This document shows, piece by piece, positions 9,346 to 18,895 of a stretch of DNA of 64,000 bases. The position numbers and the translations under genes were made by a program. The notes beneath the pieces are model-generated. The model made no database searches. It was not told where the DNA came from and saw only the letters and a list, made by a program, of their open reading frames with translations. Position 1 is the first letter of the stretch. Each line of letters opens with the position of its first letter. Source of the stretch: a methanotrophic endosymbiont of Bathymodiolus puteoserpentis (Logatchev). GTDB lineage: Bacteria; Pseudomonadota; Gammaproteobacteria; Methylococcales; Methylomonadaceae. Where the stretch lies: NCBI RefSeq assembly GCF_900128525.1, contig NZ_FQTQ01000126.1, forward strand, positions 54,410 through 118,409, written 5' to 3'.

Positions 9346-10953
9346 ATGACGCTATTAACAGAAATGAAAGTGCCTGATGTCGGTGATGTGCATGATATTG
9401 ATGTCATTGAGGTTTTGGTTAAAGTGGGAGATGTAGTTGAAGAAGAGCAAACGGTTGCTGTTTTAGAGACTGATAAAGCCAGTATGGATTTACCCGCTAT
9501 TGCGGCAGGTGTTGTTAAGCAAGTCCATATTAGCGTAGGTGATAAAGTCAATGAAGGTTCTTTAGTGATAACTATTGAGCCAAGTTCGGCTAAAGTGGCA
9601 GCCTCTGATACAGAAGAAGCTGCCATTGCTACACCAGAAGCGAAAGTTGCAACTCAGGTAGCCGAGAGTGCCCCAGTCGCAACGGCTTCTATGGCAAGTA
9701 TTGTGGACGTTGTTGTACCTGATGTTGGAGATGTACACGATATTGATGTTATTGAAGTATTAATTCAAGTCGGTGATGTTGTTACTACAGAGCAAACTTT
9801 AGCTGTATTAGAAACGGACAAAGCCAGCATGGATTTACCTTCTACGCATGATGGCGTAGTTAAAGAAGTACTGGTTAAGGTTGGGGATAAAGTCAATAAG
9901 GGCGATTTAATTGCTCGCTTAGAAGCACAGGTTAAAGCAGAGCCTATTGCTGCTGAGCCAGCCATAGTGGAGTCTCCTGTAACGGTTGCGGCTCCTGTTT
10001 CTGAGCCGAAAAAATCTGCTACAGTAGCAGCGCCTGTAGCAAGTACTTCAGGTAAGCTCGCTCATGCCTCACCTAGTGTGCGCTTGTTTGCTCGTGAGCT
10101 GGGTGTGGATATTAGCCAAATAACTCAAGGGAGTGGGCGTAAAGGTCGTATTTTAAAAGACGATGTAAAAAAATTCGTTAAACAGGCTATGGCTTCTGGC
10201 GGAGCTACACAAGGCGGTGCAGGTATTCCACCGATTCCTGCAGTCGATTTTAGTAAGTTTGGCGTAGTGGAAGAGCAGAAACTGAGTAAAATTAAACGTC
10301 TAACTGGCAAGAATTTAAGCCGTGTTTGGTTGAATTTGCCGCTAGTGACCTATCATGACGAGGCGGATATTACTGAAATGGAAGCCTTCCGTAAGGCACT
10401 AAATTCAGATAAATCTGCGGATATTAAAGTCACTGGGCTGATATTTATTGTTAAAGCTTTGGTTGCCGCGATGCAGAAATTTCCTACGGTGAACAGTTCT
10501 TTATCGCCTGATGGTGAGTCTTTAATTCTGAAGCAATATTTTAATGTTGGGATTGCCGTTGATACGCCAAATGGCTTGGTTGTGCCTGTGTTAAAAGATG
10601 TTGATAAAAAAGGTATTGCAGAATTAACTAACGATTTAAATAGTCTCAGCCAAAAAGCACGTGATGGTAAATTATTACCTGCTGATATGAGTGGTGGTTG
10701 TATTACTATTTCTAGCTTAGGTGGTATTGGTGGTAAAGCATTTACGCCGATTGTAAATGCACCTGAAGTCGCTATTTTAGGGGTGACACGCTCAGAAATG
10801 AAACCCGTTTGGAATGGTTCTGAATTTGAACCTAAATTAATGTTACCGTTGGATTTAACCTACGATCACCGTGTGATTGATGGTGCCGAAGGTGCGCGCT
10901 TTATGGCGACATTGATTAACTACCTCAGCGACATTCGTCGCTTGTTACTGTAA
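9346..10953 (+). CDS. aceF: dihydrolipoamide acetyltransferase (E2 of pyruvate dehydrogenase), two lipoyl domains
   Basis: E2 transfers the acetyl group from lipoate to CoA and forms the core of the complex. I chose the ATG at 9346, preceded by an AGAAGAG site; an upstream in-frame start at 9319 would overlap aceE. The 535-residue protein has lipoyl domains at about 6-80 and 121-195, each with the lipoylated Lys in ETDKASMD (Lys44 and Lys159). Ala/Pro/Val linkers follow, then an E1/E3-binding domain at about 241-278 and a catalytic domain ending in TYDHRVIDGA. The two lipoyl domains are very similar, suggesting internal duplication. Lipoate is supplied by LipB/LipA encoded 6-9 kb downstream. 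Confidence 0.96.
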   Translation: MTLLTEMKVPDVGDVHDIDVIEVLVKVGDVVEEEQTVAVLETDKASMDLPAIAAGVVKQVHISVGDKVNEGSLVITIEPSSAKVAASDTEEAAIATPEAKVATQVAESAPVATASMASIVDVVVPDVGDVHDIDVIEVLIQVGDVVTTEQTLAVLETDKASMDLPSTHDGVVKEVLVKVGDKVNKGDLIARLEAQVKAEPIAAEPAIVESPVTVAAPVSEPKKSATVAAPVASTSGKLAHASPSVRLFARELGVDISQITQGSGRKGRILKDDVKKFVKQAMASGGATQGGAGIPPIPAVDFSKFGVVEEQKLSKIKRLTGKNLSRVWLNLPLVTYHDEADITEMEAFRKALNSDKSADIKVTGLIFIVKALVAAMQKFPTVNSSLSPDGESLILKQYFNVGIAVDTPNGLVVPVLKDVDKKGIAELTNDLNSLSQKARDGKLLPADMSGGCITISSLGGIGGKAFTPIVNAPEVAILGVTRSEMKPVWNGSEFEPKLMLPLDLTYDHRVIDGAEGARFMATLINYLSDIRRLLL

Positions 10954-10966
10954 CCGGGGCAATAAA

Positions 10967-12379
10967 ATGACAGATGTTATACACGCAGAAGTTTTAGTTC
11001 TTGGTGGCGGCCCTGGTGGTTATACCGCTGCTTTTCGTGCCGCTGACTTAGGTAAGCAAGTGGTTTTAGTGGAAAAATACCCCGTATTAGGCGGTGTTTG
11101 TTTAAATGTTGGTTGTATCCCATCGAAAGCTTTATTACATGTTGCGCAAATTGTGCATGAGGCTGAACATTTTAAGCAACATGGCTTAAATTTTAGCAAA
11201 CCAGAGTTTGATTTAGATAAAATTAGAAGCTGGAAAGAGGGGATTACCAGTACTTTAAATGGTGGTTTGGCACGCTTAGCTAAGCAACGTAAAGTTACGG
11301 TTGTACAAGGGTTGGGAAAGTTTACTTCAGCTAATGCATTAGAGGTCACGAGCTCGGCAGGTACGCAACAAATTACTTTTGATAATGCCATTATTGCGGC
11401 AGGTTCTATGGCAACAAAAATCCCGCCTTTTCCCAATGATGATCCGCGTTTAATGGATTCAACTGATGCGTTGAATATCGAAGATGTACCGAAGAAATTA
11501 TTAGTCGTTGGTGGCGGTATTATTGGTTTAGAAATGGCGACGGTTTATCATGCGTTGGGTTCTGAAATTAGTGTTGTTGAGCTAATGGATCAGATTATTC
11601 CTGGCTGTGATAAAGATTTAGTTACGCCATTGCATCGACATATTAAAAAGCAATACAAGAATATTTGGTTAAAAACTAAAGTTGAAAGTATTGTTGCGCA
11701 AGATGACGGTTTATTAGTAACGTTTGGCGGTGACAAAGCCCCTGAGCCAGAGTTATTTGATAAAGTTTTAGTCGCGGTTGGACGTAAACCGAATGGTACT
11801 TTAATTGACGCTGATAAAGCGGGTGTAAAGGTAGATGAATGGGGCTTTATTCCTGTCGATAAGCAGCAAAAAACTAATGTGCCGCATATCTATGCGATTG
11901 GCGATATTGTCGGTCAACCGATGTTAGCGCATAAAGCTGTTTACGAAGGTAAGATTGCAGCTGAAGTTACAGCTGGTCATAAATCTGGCTTTGATGCTTT
12001 AACTATTCCATCCGTTGCTTATACTGATCCAGAAGTTGCATGGATGGGCTTGACCGAAAATGAAGCTAAAAAACAAGGAATTGCTTATGCAAAAGGGGCA
12101 TTTCCTTGGGCTGCAAGTGGGCGTTCATTAAGTTTAAGTCGTAATGAAGGTTTAACTAAAATGCTTTGTGATCCTGAAACGGGGCAGATTTTAGGCGCTG
12201 GAATGGTAGGGCCGAATGCCGGTGAATTGGTGGCGGAGGCAGTATTAGCTTTAGAAATGGGAGCTGATGCTGAAGATGTTGGTTTAACTATTCATGCCCA
12301 TCCGACTTTATCAGAAACCTTTGCTTTTGCAGCTGAAATGGTAACGGGGACGATTACTGATCTGTATGTGAAAAAATAG
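10967..12379 (+). CDS. lpdA: dihydrolipoyl dehydrogenase (E3)
   Basis: E3 is an FAD enzyme that reoxidises dihydrolipoamide and makes NADH. It has 470 residues. GGGPGGYTAA (about 13-22) is the FAD-binding loop, Cys45 and Cys50 in GGVCLNVGCIPSKAL form the redox disulphide, GGGIIGLEMA is the NAD site, and the C-terminal HPTLSE provides the His-Glu pair at the dimer interface. It starts 13 bp after aceF, so it is the third gene of the PDH operon. It may also serve oxoglutarate dehydrogenase, as in other proteobacteria, but those genes are not in the window. Confidence 0.97.
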   Translation: MTDVIHAEVLVLGGGPGGYTAAFRAADLGKQVVLVEKYPVLGGVCLNVGCIPSKALLHVAQIVHEAEHFKQHGLNFSKPEFDLDKIRSWKEGITSTLNGGLARLAKQRKVTVVQGLGKFTSANALEVTSSAGTQQITFDNAIIAAGSMATKIPPFPNDDPRLMDSTDALNIEDVPKKLLVVGGGIIGLEMATVYHALGSEISVVELMDQIIPGCDKDLVTPLHRHIKKQYKNIWLKTKVESIVAQDDGLLVTFGGDKAPEPELFDKVLVAVGRKPNGTLIDADKAGVKVDEWGFIPVDKQQKTNVPHIYAIGDIVGQPMLAHKAVYEGKIAAEVTAGHKSGFDALTIPSVAYTDPEVAWMGLTENEAKKQGIAYAKGAFPWAASGRSLSLSRNEGLTKMLCDPETGQILGAGMVGPNAGELVAEAVLALEMGADAEDVGLTIHAHPTLSETFAFAAEMVTGTITDLYVKK

Positions 12380-12386
12380 TCGTAGG

Positions 12387-12436
12387 TCGGCTTAAATTAT
12401 CTAGCAGAGTGCAGATAACGTAAGCCGATATTTTTT
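12387..12436 (+). terminator. hairpin terminator after the PDH operon
   Basis: TCGGCTTA (12387-12394) pairs with TAAGCCGA (12421-12428), with an inner TTATCT/AGATAA pairing, and is followed by TATTTTTT. The position eight bases after the lpdA stop fits a Rho-independent terminator. The hairpin body also resembles repeated extragenic hairpins, so it may be a REP-like unit used as a terminator. Confidence 0.6.
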
Positions 12437-12540
12437 ATGTCATATTTTCTGGTCTTAGATTTTTTGGTGGCAGCAAATAATCTAATTTAATCTTCCTGTA
12501 AGAAGCCTTTATTTACTTTTATTAGCCCTCTACAATCATT

Positions 12541-13533
12541 ATGCACAAGCTGTTAATTGCTAGTCTCATTTTTTTATCCACAGTGATAAGTCCTTTAGCG
12601 CAGGCAGAGATAGATGACCAGGTCGCCGTGCAGAAATTTACTGGCAAAATGGTGGATCAACATCAGTTTGCAGCCGATGCATTAGCTAAATTATTTAAAT
12701 CTGTAGAAATCAAGCCTAATATCATTGCAGCCATGACTAGGCCAGCAGAAGGTATGCCATGGTATAAATATAGAAAAATATTTATGCGTGATTCGCGCAT
12801 TCAAGGTGGTGTTAAATTTTGGCAAAAGAATCAAGCTAGTTTAAAGCTAACTGCACAGCGTTATGGCGTTCCTGAAGAGATTATTGTTGCCATTATTGGT
12901 GTCGAAACATTGTATGGTGAGCGTACTGGTGGGCATCGAGTGATAGATGCTTTAGCGACGTTGGCGTTTGATTACCCTAAGCGTAGTAAATTTTTCTTAA
13001 GTGAGTTAGAGCAGTTTTTATTATTATGCCGTGAAGAGAAAATAAATCCACTAGAGCCAATGGGGTCTTATGCGGGCGCGATGGGGATGCCGCAGTTTAT
13101 GCCTAGCAGTTATCGCCATTATGCGGTTGATTTTGAAGGTGATATGAAGCGTGATATTTGGCATAACCCAGCGGATACTATTGCTAGTGTGGCGAATTAT
13201 TTTGCCAAACATCACTGGCAAACAGGGCAAGATATTGCTTTTGTTGTACAGGCAAATGGAGATAAATATAAGCAAGCATTAACTAAAGGCTTGAGCCCTA
13301 ATATGACGGTTAAGCAATTGCAAAACTTAGGAGTGCAAGTGCCTAAGCAGGTAGCTGCTCAAGAGCGCGTCAGGCTGTTAAGTTTTGAGCAAGAACATGG
13401 GGATGATTTATGGATTGGATTGAATAACTTTTATGTTATTACTCGTTATAATCATAGCCCGCTTTATGCCATGGCTGTCTTCCAACTTAGTGCGGTAATT
13501 AAGCAGCAATATAGGTTGGCTAGTCATGGGTAA
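12541..13533 (+). CDS. mltB: membrane-associated lytic murein transglycosylase B
   Basis: The enzyme cleaves the glycan strand of peptidoglycan and forms 1,6-anhydromuramic acid ends. It has 330 residues. The N-terminus is a Sec signal with no obvious lipobox Cys, so it may be soluble in the periplasm rather than lipid anchored. The SLT-B motif MPWYKYRKIFM is followed by Glu122 in GVETLYGERTG, the likely catalytic acid, and by GSYAGAMGMPQFMPSSYR. It overlaps the next gene, rlpA, by 8 bp, so the two are translationally coupled in the conserved mltB-rlpA-dacA wall cluster. Confidence 0.93.
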   Translation: MHKLLIASLIFLSTVISPLAQAEIDDQVAVQKFTGKMVDQHQFAADALAKLFKSVEIKPNIIAAMTRPAEGMPWYKYRKIFMRDSRIQGGVKFWQKNQASLKLTAQRYGVPEEIIVAIIGVETLYGERTGGHRVIDALATLAFDYPKRSKFFLSELEQFLLLCREEKINPLEPMGSYAGAMGMPQFMPSSYRHYAVDFEGDMKRDIWHNPADTIASVANYFAKHHWQTGQDIAFVVQANGDKYKQALTKGLSPNMTVKQLQNLGVQVPKQVAAQERVRLLSFEQEHGDDLWIGLNNFYVITRYNHSPLYAMAVFQLSAVIKQQYRLASHG

Positions 13534-14317
13534 GTTTATTTTATTATTAAATCTTAGCTTATTGATTGCTTGTACAACTCAGGAAAAAATTGTCGTACCT
13601 ATTGATATTGTTGATGGACGACCTGATCAAGTCAGTGTTGATATAGCAACGATACCTGATGCAGTGCCTCAGTATGAGCCTTGGTCTAAATCTGTTAATC
13701 CTAAAAAATATATGGTGCTCGGTAAAGAGTATCAGGTATTATCAACAAATAAAGGCTATATGAAGCAAGGCATTGCTTCCTGGTATGGTACTAAATTTCA
13801 TCAGCGCAAGACGGCAACAGGTGAAGATTATGATATGTTTGCCATGACTGCGGCGCATAAAACCTTGCCCATTCCAAGCTATGTGCGTGTGACTAATTTA
13901 GATAACCAGCAAACAGTGATTGTGAGAGTTAATGATCGTGGGCCTTTTCATGAGCATAGAATTATTGATTTGTCTTATGCGGCGGCGGTTAAGCTTGGTT
14001 TAGAAAAAGCCGGTACTGGGTTTGTTGAAGTTGTTGCAGTTCAGGCGGGTGAGGTAAGTGGCACTGTGCCTTCTGCTCAAGCTAAGCATGTCTATTTGCA
14101 GATAGGTGCTTTTTCTGAACAGAAAAATGCATTGAATTTACAACATCGGTTTGCTGAATTACGTTTAACTACGAGTAGAATTGTCAGTGCGCAAACTCGG
14201 GAGCGCAGTGTTTATAAAGTACAAGTCGGCCCGGTAGCTTCAGTGATTGAGGCTGATGAAATTATTGAAAAAATAAAAAATTTAGGTATATATAAAAGTC
14301 ATTTTATTTCGGATTAA
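13526..14317 (+). CDS. rlpA: RlpA septal lytic transglycosylase, SPOR-domain lipoprotein
   Basis: RlpA cleaves glycan strands that lack stem peptides, at the division site in characterised relatives. The 263-residue protein has a signal ending in a lipobox (LLIA-Cys). A double-psi beta-barrel follows (GIASWYGTKFHQRKTATGE and VRVNDRGPFHEHRIIDLSY, about 85-170), and a C-terminal SPOR domain spans about 188-263 (HVYLQIGAF to YKVQVGPV). The start overlaps the mltB end by 8 bp. The conserved Asp in NDRGPF is present, so I expect an active enzyme. Confidence 0.93.
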   Translation: MGKFILLLNLSLLIACTTQEKIVVPIDIVDGRPDQVSVDIATIPDAVPQYEPWSKSVNPKKYMVLGKEYQVLSTNKGYMKQGIASWYGTKFHQRKTATGEDYDMFAMTAAHKTLPIPSYVRVTNLDNQQTVIVRVNDRGPFHEHRIIDLSYAAAVKLGLEKAGTGFVEVVAVQAGEVSGTVPSAQAKHVYLQIGAFSEQKNALNLQHRFAELRLTTSRIVSAQTRERSVYKVQVGPVASVIEADEIIEKIKNLGIYKSHFISD

Positions 14318-14409
14318 GCATTTGAAATAATAGTAATGACCTCATAGTATACAGTCTCAATAGCGCAGTTTACCCAGCGCTTTTTCCTTATTGTTTAAAT
14401 TCTTTGCTT

Positions 14410-15588
14410 ATGTTTTTGAAAATACCTATTAATTATCCATTCGCTTTGAAAATTGCTCTATTGGCTTTTTTCTGTCTCCCATTTACGCAAATTAATGCAG
14501 AAACTGAGATTCTTATTCCTGCGCCTCCGAGACTGGCGGCAAGCAGTTATATTTTGTTAGATGCTGATAGTCAACGTGTTTTAGCTGAAAAAAATGCCGA
14601 TGAGGTTTTACCGCCTGCCAGCTTGACTAAGATTATGACTGTTTATATTGCTTTTCGTGAGTTAAAGAATAATCGCTTAAGTCTCGATGAAATGGTGACT
14701 GTCAGTGAAAAGGCCTGGCGTACTCCTGGCTCTAAAATGTTTATTGAAGTGAATAAACAAGTCAAAGTAGAGGATTTACTTAAGGGAATTGTGATTCAAT
14801 CAGGTAACGATGCCAGTGTTGCTATTGCAGAGCATATTGCGGGGGATGAGAGAACTTTCGCAGAAATGATGAACCAGCAAGCACGAAGATTAGGTATGAG
14901 TAGTACCCACTTTGCAAATTCGACAGGATTACCAGCACCTAATGAGCATTATACGACGGCACGAGACCTTGCTTTGCTGACGCGTGCATTAATTCGTGAG
15001 TTTCCTGAATATTATCGTTGGGATAAAGAAAAAGAATTTACTTTTAATAATATTACGCAAAAAAATCGTAATACTTTATTGTGGCGTGATGAGTCTGTTG
15101 ATGGGGTAAAAACAGGGCATACTGAAGCGGCCGGATATTGTTTAGTTGCATCCGCGAAGCGTGAAGATATGCGTTTAATTTCTGTGGTTTTAGGAACTAA
15201 GAGTAAAAGTGCCCGTGCTAATGAAAGTCAGACCCTATTGAATTACGGTTTCCGTTTCTTTGAAACACATAAGCTTTATGATGCAAATACGATTTTAACA
15301 ACGGCTAGAGTTTGGAAAGGTGCGAGTGAGGTTGTTAATTTAGGTTTAGCGGATGATATGTATGTCACTATCTCCAGACGTCATTACAAGGAAATGAAGG
15401 CGACAACGCATGTTGATTTAAAATTATTAGCACCCATCAAAGTAGGTGATAACCTAGGGACAGTTAATGTTATGTTGCGCGATAAAATAATTACTTCTCA
15501 GCCGTTGATTGCACTAAATGCTATTGAAAAAGGGAGTTTTTTTCAACGTGCGTATGATTCTGCTTTAATGTTAATAAAGTTAAGATAA
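14410..15588 (+). CDS. dacA: D-alanyl-D-alanine carboxypeptidase (PBP5/6 type)
   Basis: The enzyme trims the terminal D-Ala of peptidoglycan pentapeptides in the periplasm. The ATG at 14410 gives 392 residues; a TTG at 14404 would add two. A signal peptide ends near residue 30. The three penicillin-binding motifs are present: Ser71-x-x-Lys74 (ASLTKIMT), Ser131-Gly-Asn and KTG in VKTGHTEAAGY. The C-terminal beta-rich domain ends in an amphipathic helix-like tail that could anchor the protein on the inner membrane. No strong Shine-Dalgarno is visible. Its TAA overlaps the ATG of the next gene (TAATG). Confidence 0.94.
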   Translation: MFLKIPINYPFALKIALLAFFCLPFTQINAETEILIPAPPRLAASSYILLDADSQRVLAEKNADEVLPPASLTKIMTVYIAFRELKNNRLSLDEMVTVSEKAWRTPGSKMFIEVNKQVKVEDLLKGIVIQSGNDASVAIAEHIAGDERTFAEMMNQQARRLGMSSTHFANSTGLPAPNEHYTTARDLALLTRALIREFPEYYRWDKEKEFTFNNITQKNRNTLLWRDESVDGVKTGHTEAAGYCLVASAKREDMRLISVVLGTKSKSARANESQTLLNYGFRFFETHKLYDANTILTTARVWKGASEVVNLGLADDMYVTISRRHYKEMKATTHVDLKLLAPIKVGDNLGTVNVMLRDKIITSQPLIALNAIEKGSFFQRAYDSALMLIKLR

Positions 15589-16427
15589 TGCATGAGAAAA
15601 ATGTTTATTTAAATGGCGAATATCTACCTCTAGCTGAAGCAAAGATTTCGGTATTGGATCGTGGTTTTTTGTTTGGCGATAGCGTGTATGAAGTTATTCC
15701 TGCTTATAGGGGGAACTTATTTTGTTTTGCTATGCATTTGCAGCGTTTAAATGATGGCTTAAAAGCAATACGCTTGCCGATCTCTTATACGACAGAGCAA
15801 TGGCTAGATATTTTGCAACCTTTGTTAATTGAAGGTGATGCTCAATATATTTATCTGCAAATTACCCGCGGCGTTGCTGATAAAAGAGACCATAGTTTTC
15901 CGTTAAGTTGTACACCCACTATATTTGCTATGTGCAATCCAATTATGCCGGTTCTAGGGGAGCAGGGTGTACAAGCAATTACCTTGGATGATGTGCGCTG
16001 GAAATTATGTCATATTAAAGCAACTACTTTATTGGCTAATATTTTATTGCGCCAAAAAGCGGTAGATGAAGGTGCTGCAGAAGCTATTTTGATTAACGAG
16101 GGTTATGCTACTGAAGGAGCTGCCAGTAATATTTTTGTGGTCATTGATGGCGTATTAATTACCCCACCCAAAACGAATGAAATTCTCTCAGGTATTACGC
16201 GTGATGTGATTATTCATTTAGCAAAAGCTAATCATATCCCCGTTACAGAGGATGTTATTTCATTAGAGGCTTTGCAGCAGGCAAGTGAGGTTTGGTTGAC
16301 TAGTTCAACCCGGGAAATTTTGCCAGTAACTATTTTAGATCATGAGCCTATAGGCAATGGTCAGGTAGGTCCTGTATGGCAAGCTATGAATGGATTGTTT
16401 CAAGAATATAAGCAGGTTGTTGTATGA
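15588..16427 (+). CDS. dat: D-amino-acid transaminase (class IV, PLP)
   Basis: The protein has 279 residues and belongs to the fold-type IV aminotransferases. Lys144 (RWKLCHIKATTLLAN) is the predicted PLP lysine, and EGAASNIFVV is the cofactor phosphate-binding stretch. The RW..C.IK context is more like D-alanine transaminase than IlvE or aminodeoxychorismate lyase. The position between dacA and ybeD, with start/stop overlaps on both sides, supports a role in D-Ala/D-Glu supply for peptidoglycan. Substrate assignment is inferred; a branched-chain or PabC activity cannot be excluded. Confidence 0.85.
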   Translation: MHEKNVYLNGEYLPLAEAKISVLDRGFLFGDSVYEVIPAYRGNLFCFAMHLQRLNDGLKAIRLPISYTTEQWLDILQPLLIEGDAQYIYLQITRGVADKRDHSFPLSCTPTIFAMCNPIMPVLGEQGVQAITLDDVRWKLCHIKATTLLANILLRQKAVDEGAAEAILINEGYATEGAASNIFVVIDGVLITPPKTNEILSGITRDVIIHLAKANHIPVTEDVISLEALQQASEVWLTSSTREILPVTILDHEPIGNGQVGPVWQAMNGLFQEYKQVVV

Positions 16428-16696
16428 CAGAGCTAGAACACGATACGCCCTTTGAGTTTCCTTGTCAGTTTCCTATTAAAGCAATGGGTAAAAATATACC
16501 TAATATAGAGGCTATTGTCTTTGAAATTGTACAGCGCCATGTGGATGATTTAAGCGAATCCGCTGTGAAAACACGTGAGAGTAAAGGCGGTAAATATATT
16601 TCTGTAACGGTAACGGTTGAAGCTCAAAGTAAAGCGCAGCTCGATGCGGTTTATATGGATTTGACTGCGTGCACTGATATCTTGATAACAATGTAA
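16424..16696 (+). CDS. ybeD: YbeD / DUF493 family protein
   Basis: This small protein (90 residues) matches the DUF493 pattern: FPCQFPIKAMGK at the N-terminus and a C-terminal ferredoxin-like or ACT-like fold (KGGKYISVTVTVEAQSKAQLD). It overlaps dat by 4 bp (ATGA). The conserved gene order dacA-ybeD-lipB-lipA seen in enterobacteria is kept here, with dat and a DUF523 gene inserted. The function is not established; a regulatory or lipoate-linked role has been suggested only from context. Confidence 0.88.
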   Translation: MTELEHDTPFEFPCQFPIKAMGKNIPNIEAIVFEIVQRHVDDLSESAVKTRESKGGKYISVTVTVEAQSKAQLDAVYMDLTACTDILITM

Positions 16697-16710
16697 TTTT
16701 ATGTTTTTGT

Positions 16711-17214
16711 GTGGCCAATAAGAAATTAATTGCAGTGAGCGCTTGTCTTTTGGGGTACAAAGTCAGGTATGATGGTGAGCATCAAACTAATGAAAAGATT
16801 CAATCTTTATCTGAGTTTTTTGAGTTATTGCCAGTATGTCCTGAAATGGAAATAGGCTTAGGTGTGCCACGGGAAAAGATAGCACTATATCAGCAGGGCT
16901 TGATGACTCGCTTACTAATCTGTGGTGATAAGGGTAGTATTGACTTAACTGAAAAAATGCAGGTTTATGCGCAAAATTTTCTTAAAGTGCATAATTTAGC
17001 CGGTATGATTCTAAAAGATAAATCTCCCAGCTGCGGTGTCGATAATTGTAAGCAATGGCTGGCAACGGGCGAGGTGAATAGTACAGGTACGGGAATTTTT
17101 GCTGCAACTGTTATGCGCTTAGCGCCTGAATTACCTATGCTACAGAGTCATCTTGCTGAACAACAAAGCGAACTTCATGCATTTATTAATCAAGTGAAGT
17201 GTTATGGATATTAA
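16711..17214 (+). CDS. DUF523 family cysteine-rich protein
   Basis: The GTG at 16711 gives 167 residues beginning near the family hallmark [14 protein letters not shown]. Other conserved pieces are [16 protein letters not shown] and LKDKSPSCG. Conserved Cys in SACLLG, CPE and SCG suggest a metal or thiol site. No good Shine-Dalgarno is visible, so translation may be coupled to ybeD, which ends 14 bp before. It overlaps lipB by 11 bp. The biochemical function of the family is unknown to me. Confidence 0.82.
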   Translation: MANKKLIAVSACLLGYKVRYDGEHQTNEKIQSLSEFFELLPVCPEMEIGLGVPREKIALYQQGLMTRLLICGDKGSIDLTEKMQVYAQNFLKVHNLAGMILKDKSPSCGVDNCKQWLATGEVNSTGTGIFAATVMRLAPELPMLQSHLAEQQSELHAFINQVKCYGY

Positions 17215-17821
17215 ACTGCGTCGCTTAGGTCGGCAAGCGTATCAAAGCTGTTGGCAGGCTATGCAGGATTTTACTTTATCCAGAGATCACAGCACTGCTG
17301 ATGAAATATGGATTGTTGAGCATGATCCTGTTTTTACTCAAGGTTTAAACGGTAAGCCTGAGCACTTATTGCGGGCTTCTGATATACCACTAGTCAATAC
17401 CGATAGAGGCGGGCAAGTGACCTATCATGCACCTGGGCAATTAGTCGTTTATACTTTAATTGATATTCAGCGGCGGCAGTTAGGCGTGCGTCAGTTGGTG
17501 AGTGTTTTAGAGCAAGCTATGGTTGATGCGCTTGCGCAGTATGGCCTGCAATCTGAGGCAAAGCGTAATGCTCCCGGTGTTTATATCGCAGGTGAGAAAA
17601 TTGGTTCGGTTGGCTTGCGTATTAAAAAAGGTTCGAGCTATCATGGTTTGAGTCTTAATAACTGTATGGATTTATCTCCTTTTAGCTATATTAATCCTTG
17701 TGGCTACCAAGGTTTGAAAGTAACTCAGTTAGTTGATCAAGGAGTACGTATCAACACTTTCGAACTGGCACTACCTGTCGTCCATTCTATTATTCAAGCT
17801 TTAGATTCATCAGCTTGCTAA
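17204..17821 (+). CDS. lipB: octanoyl-[acyl carrier protein]:protein octanoyltransferase
   Basis: LipB moves octanoate from acyl carrier protein to lipoyl domains such as those of AceF in this window. It has 205 residues. The expected catalytic pair is present as Lys132 ([11 protein letters not shown]) and Cys166 (INPCGYQG), and the [14 protein letters not shown] element is intact. It starts within the DUF523 gene and is followed after 79 bp by lipA. The two together make the endogenous lipoate pathway. Confidence 0.95.
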   Translation: MDIKLRRLGRQAYQSCWQAMQDFTLSRDHSTADEIWIVEHDPVFTQGLNGKPEHLLRASDIPLVNTDRGGQVTYHAPGQLVVYTLIDIQRRQLGVRQLVSVLEQAMVDALAQYGLQSEAKRNAPGVYIAGEKIGSVGLRIKKGSSYHGLSLNNCMDLSPFSYINPCGYQGLKVTQLVDQGVRINTFELALPVVHSIIQALDSSAC

Positions 17822-17900
17822 TGTTTTTGTGGTCTTTTATTGCGTTTAAGCAGTGTACTTTAAAGTTTAAACGTCAAGCAATTTATCGGTAACACTATTT

Positions 17901-18884
17901 ATGTCATCTATTCAAGCGCCTTCACGTGGCACTCCAGAAACACATCAGCGTAATGCGGAAAAGCTAGCAAGAATTCCTATTAAAGTCGAGAAAGCAGAGA
18001 CGGTTTTACGTAAGCCAGAATGGATTCGTATTAAATTAACGACGAATGAAGATATTACCCATATAAAGCAGACCTTACGTAAAAATAAATTACATAGTGT
18101 TTGTGAAGAAGCGGCATGTCCTAATTTAAACGAATGCTTTAGTTTAGGTACGGCGACTTTTATGATTATGGGTGATATATGTACACGGCGCTGCCCTTTT
18201 TGTGATGTAGCTCATGGCAAGCCTTTACAATTAGATGCTGATGAGCCGCTTAATCTGGCTAAAACTATTAAAGAGTTGGCGCTTAAATATGTGGTTATTA
18301 CTTCGGTGGATCGCGATGATTTACGAGATGGTGGTGCGGGACATTTTTCCGCTTGTGTAACAGCCATTCGAGAGCAGTCCCCGCAAACTAAAATAGAAGT
18401 TTTAGTGCCAGACTTTAGAGGGCGTGTGCAATGTGCATTAGATATTTTACAGGAGACGCCTGTGGATGTGTTTAACCATAACCTAGAAACCATTCCAAGG
18501 CTGTATAAGCAGGCGAGACCGGGAGCTGACTATCAGCAGTCTTTAGATTTATTGCTGGCTTATCATAAGGTCTTGCCCTATGTGCCGACAAAATCTGGGT
18601 TGATGCTGGGCATAGGTGAAACACAAGAAGAGGTGCTTGAGGTTATGCGTGATTTACGTGCCCACCATTGCTCAGTTCTAACTTTGGGTCAATATTTACA
18701 ACCTAGTATTGAGCATTTAGCAGTGCAGCGTTATATTACGCCAGCAGAATTTGATGAATATGCTATTTTAGCTAAAGATTTAGGTTTTAAGCAGGTTGCT
18801 AGCGGACCGATGGTGCGTTCTTCATACCATGCTGATGAGCAGGCACGTGAATTGTTGGAAATGGGTCTAACAGTAGGCAGTTAG
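17901..18884 (+). CDS. lipA: lipoyl synthase (radical SAM)
   Basis: LipA inserts two sulphurs into protein-bound octanoate. It has 327 residues. The auxiliary cluster ligands are Cys68, Cys73 and Cys79 ([12 protein letters not shown]), and the radical-SAM cluster ligands are Cys94, Cys98 and Cys101 (CTRRCPFC). The C-terminal RSSYHA holds the Ser that ligates the auxiliary cluster in characterised enzymes. The gene is intact: the IS66 target duplication begins only four bases after its stop codon, so its native terminator has probably been displaced. Confidence 0.96.
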   Translation: MSSIQAPSRGTPETHQRNAEKLARIPIKVEKAETVLRKPEWIRIKLTTNEDITHIKQTLRKNKLHSVCEEAACPNLNECFSLGTATFMIMGDICTRRCPFCDVAHGKPLQLDADEPLNLAKTIKELALKYVVITSVDRDDLRDGGAGHFSACVTAIREQSPQTKIEVLVPDFRGRVQCALDILQETPVDVFNHNLETIPRLYKQARPGADYQQSLDLLLAYHKVLPYVPTKSGLMLGIGETQEEVLEVMRDLRAHHCSVLTLGQYLQPSIEHLAVQRYITPAEFDEYAILAKDLGFKQVASGPMVRSSYHADEQARELLEMGLTVGS

Positions 18885-18895
18885 ACCAGCCTTTA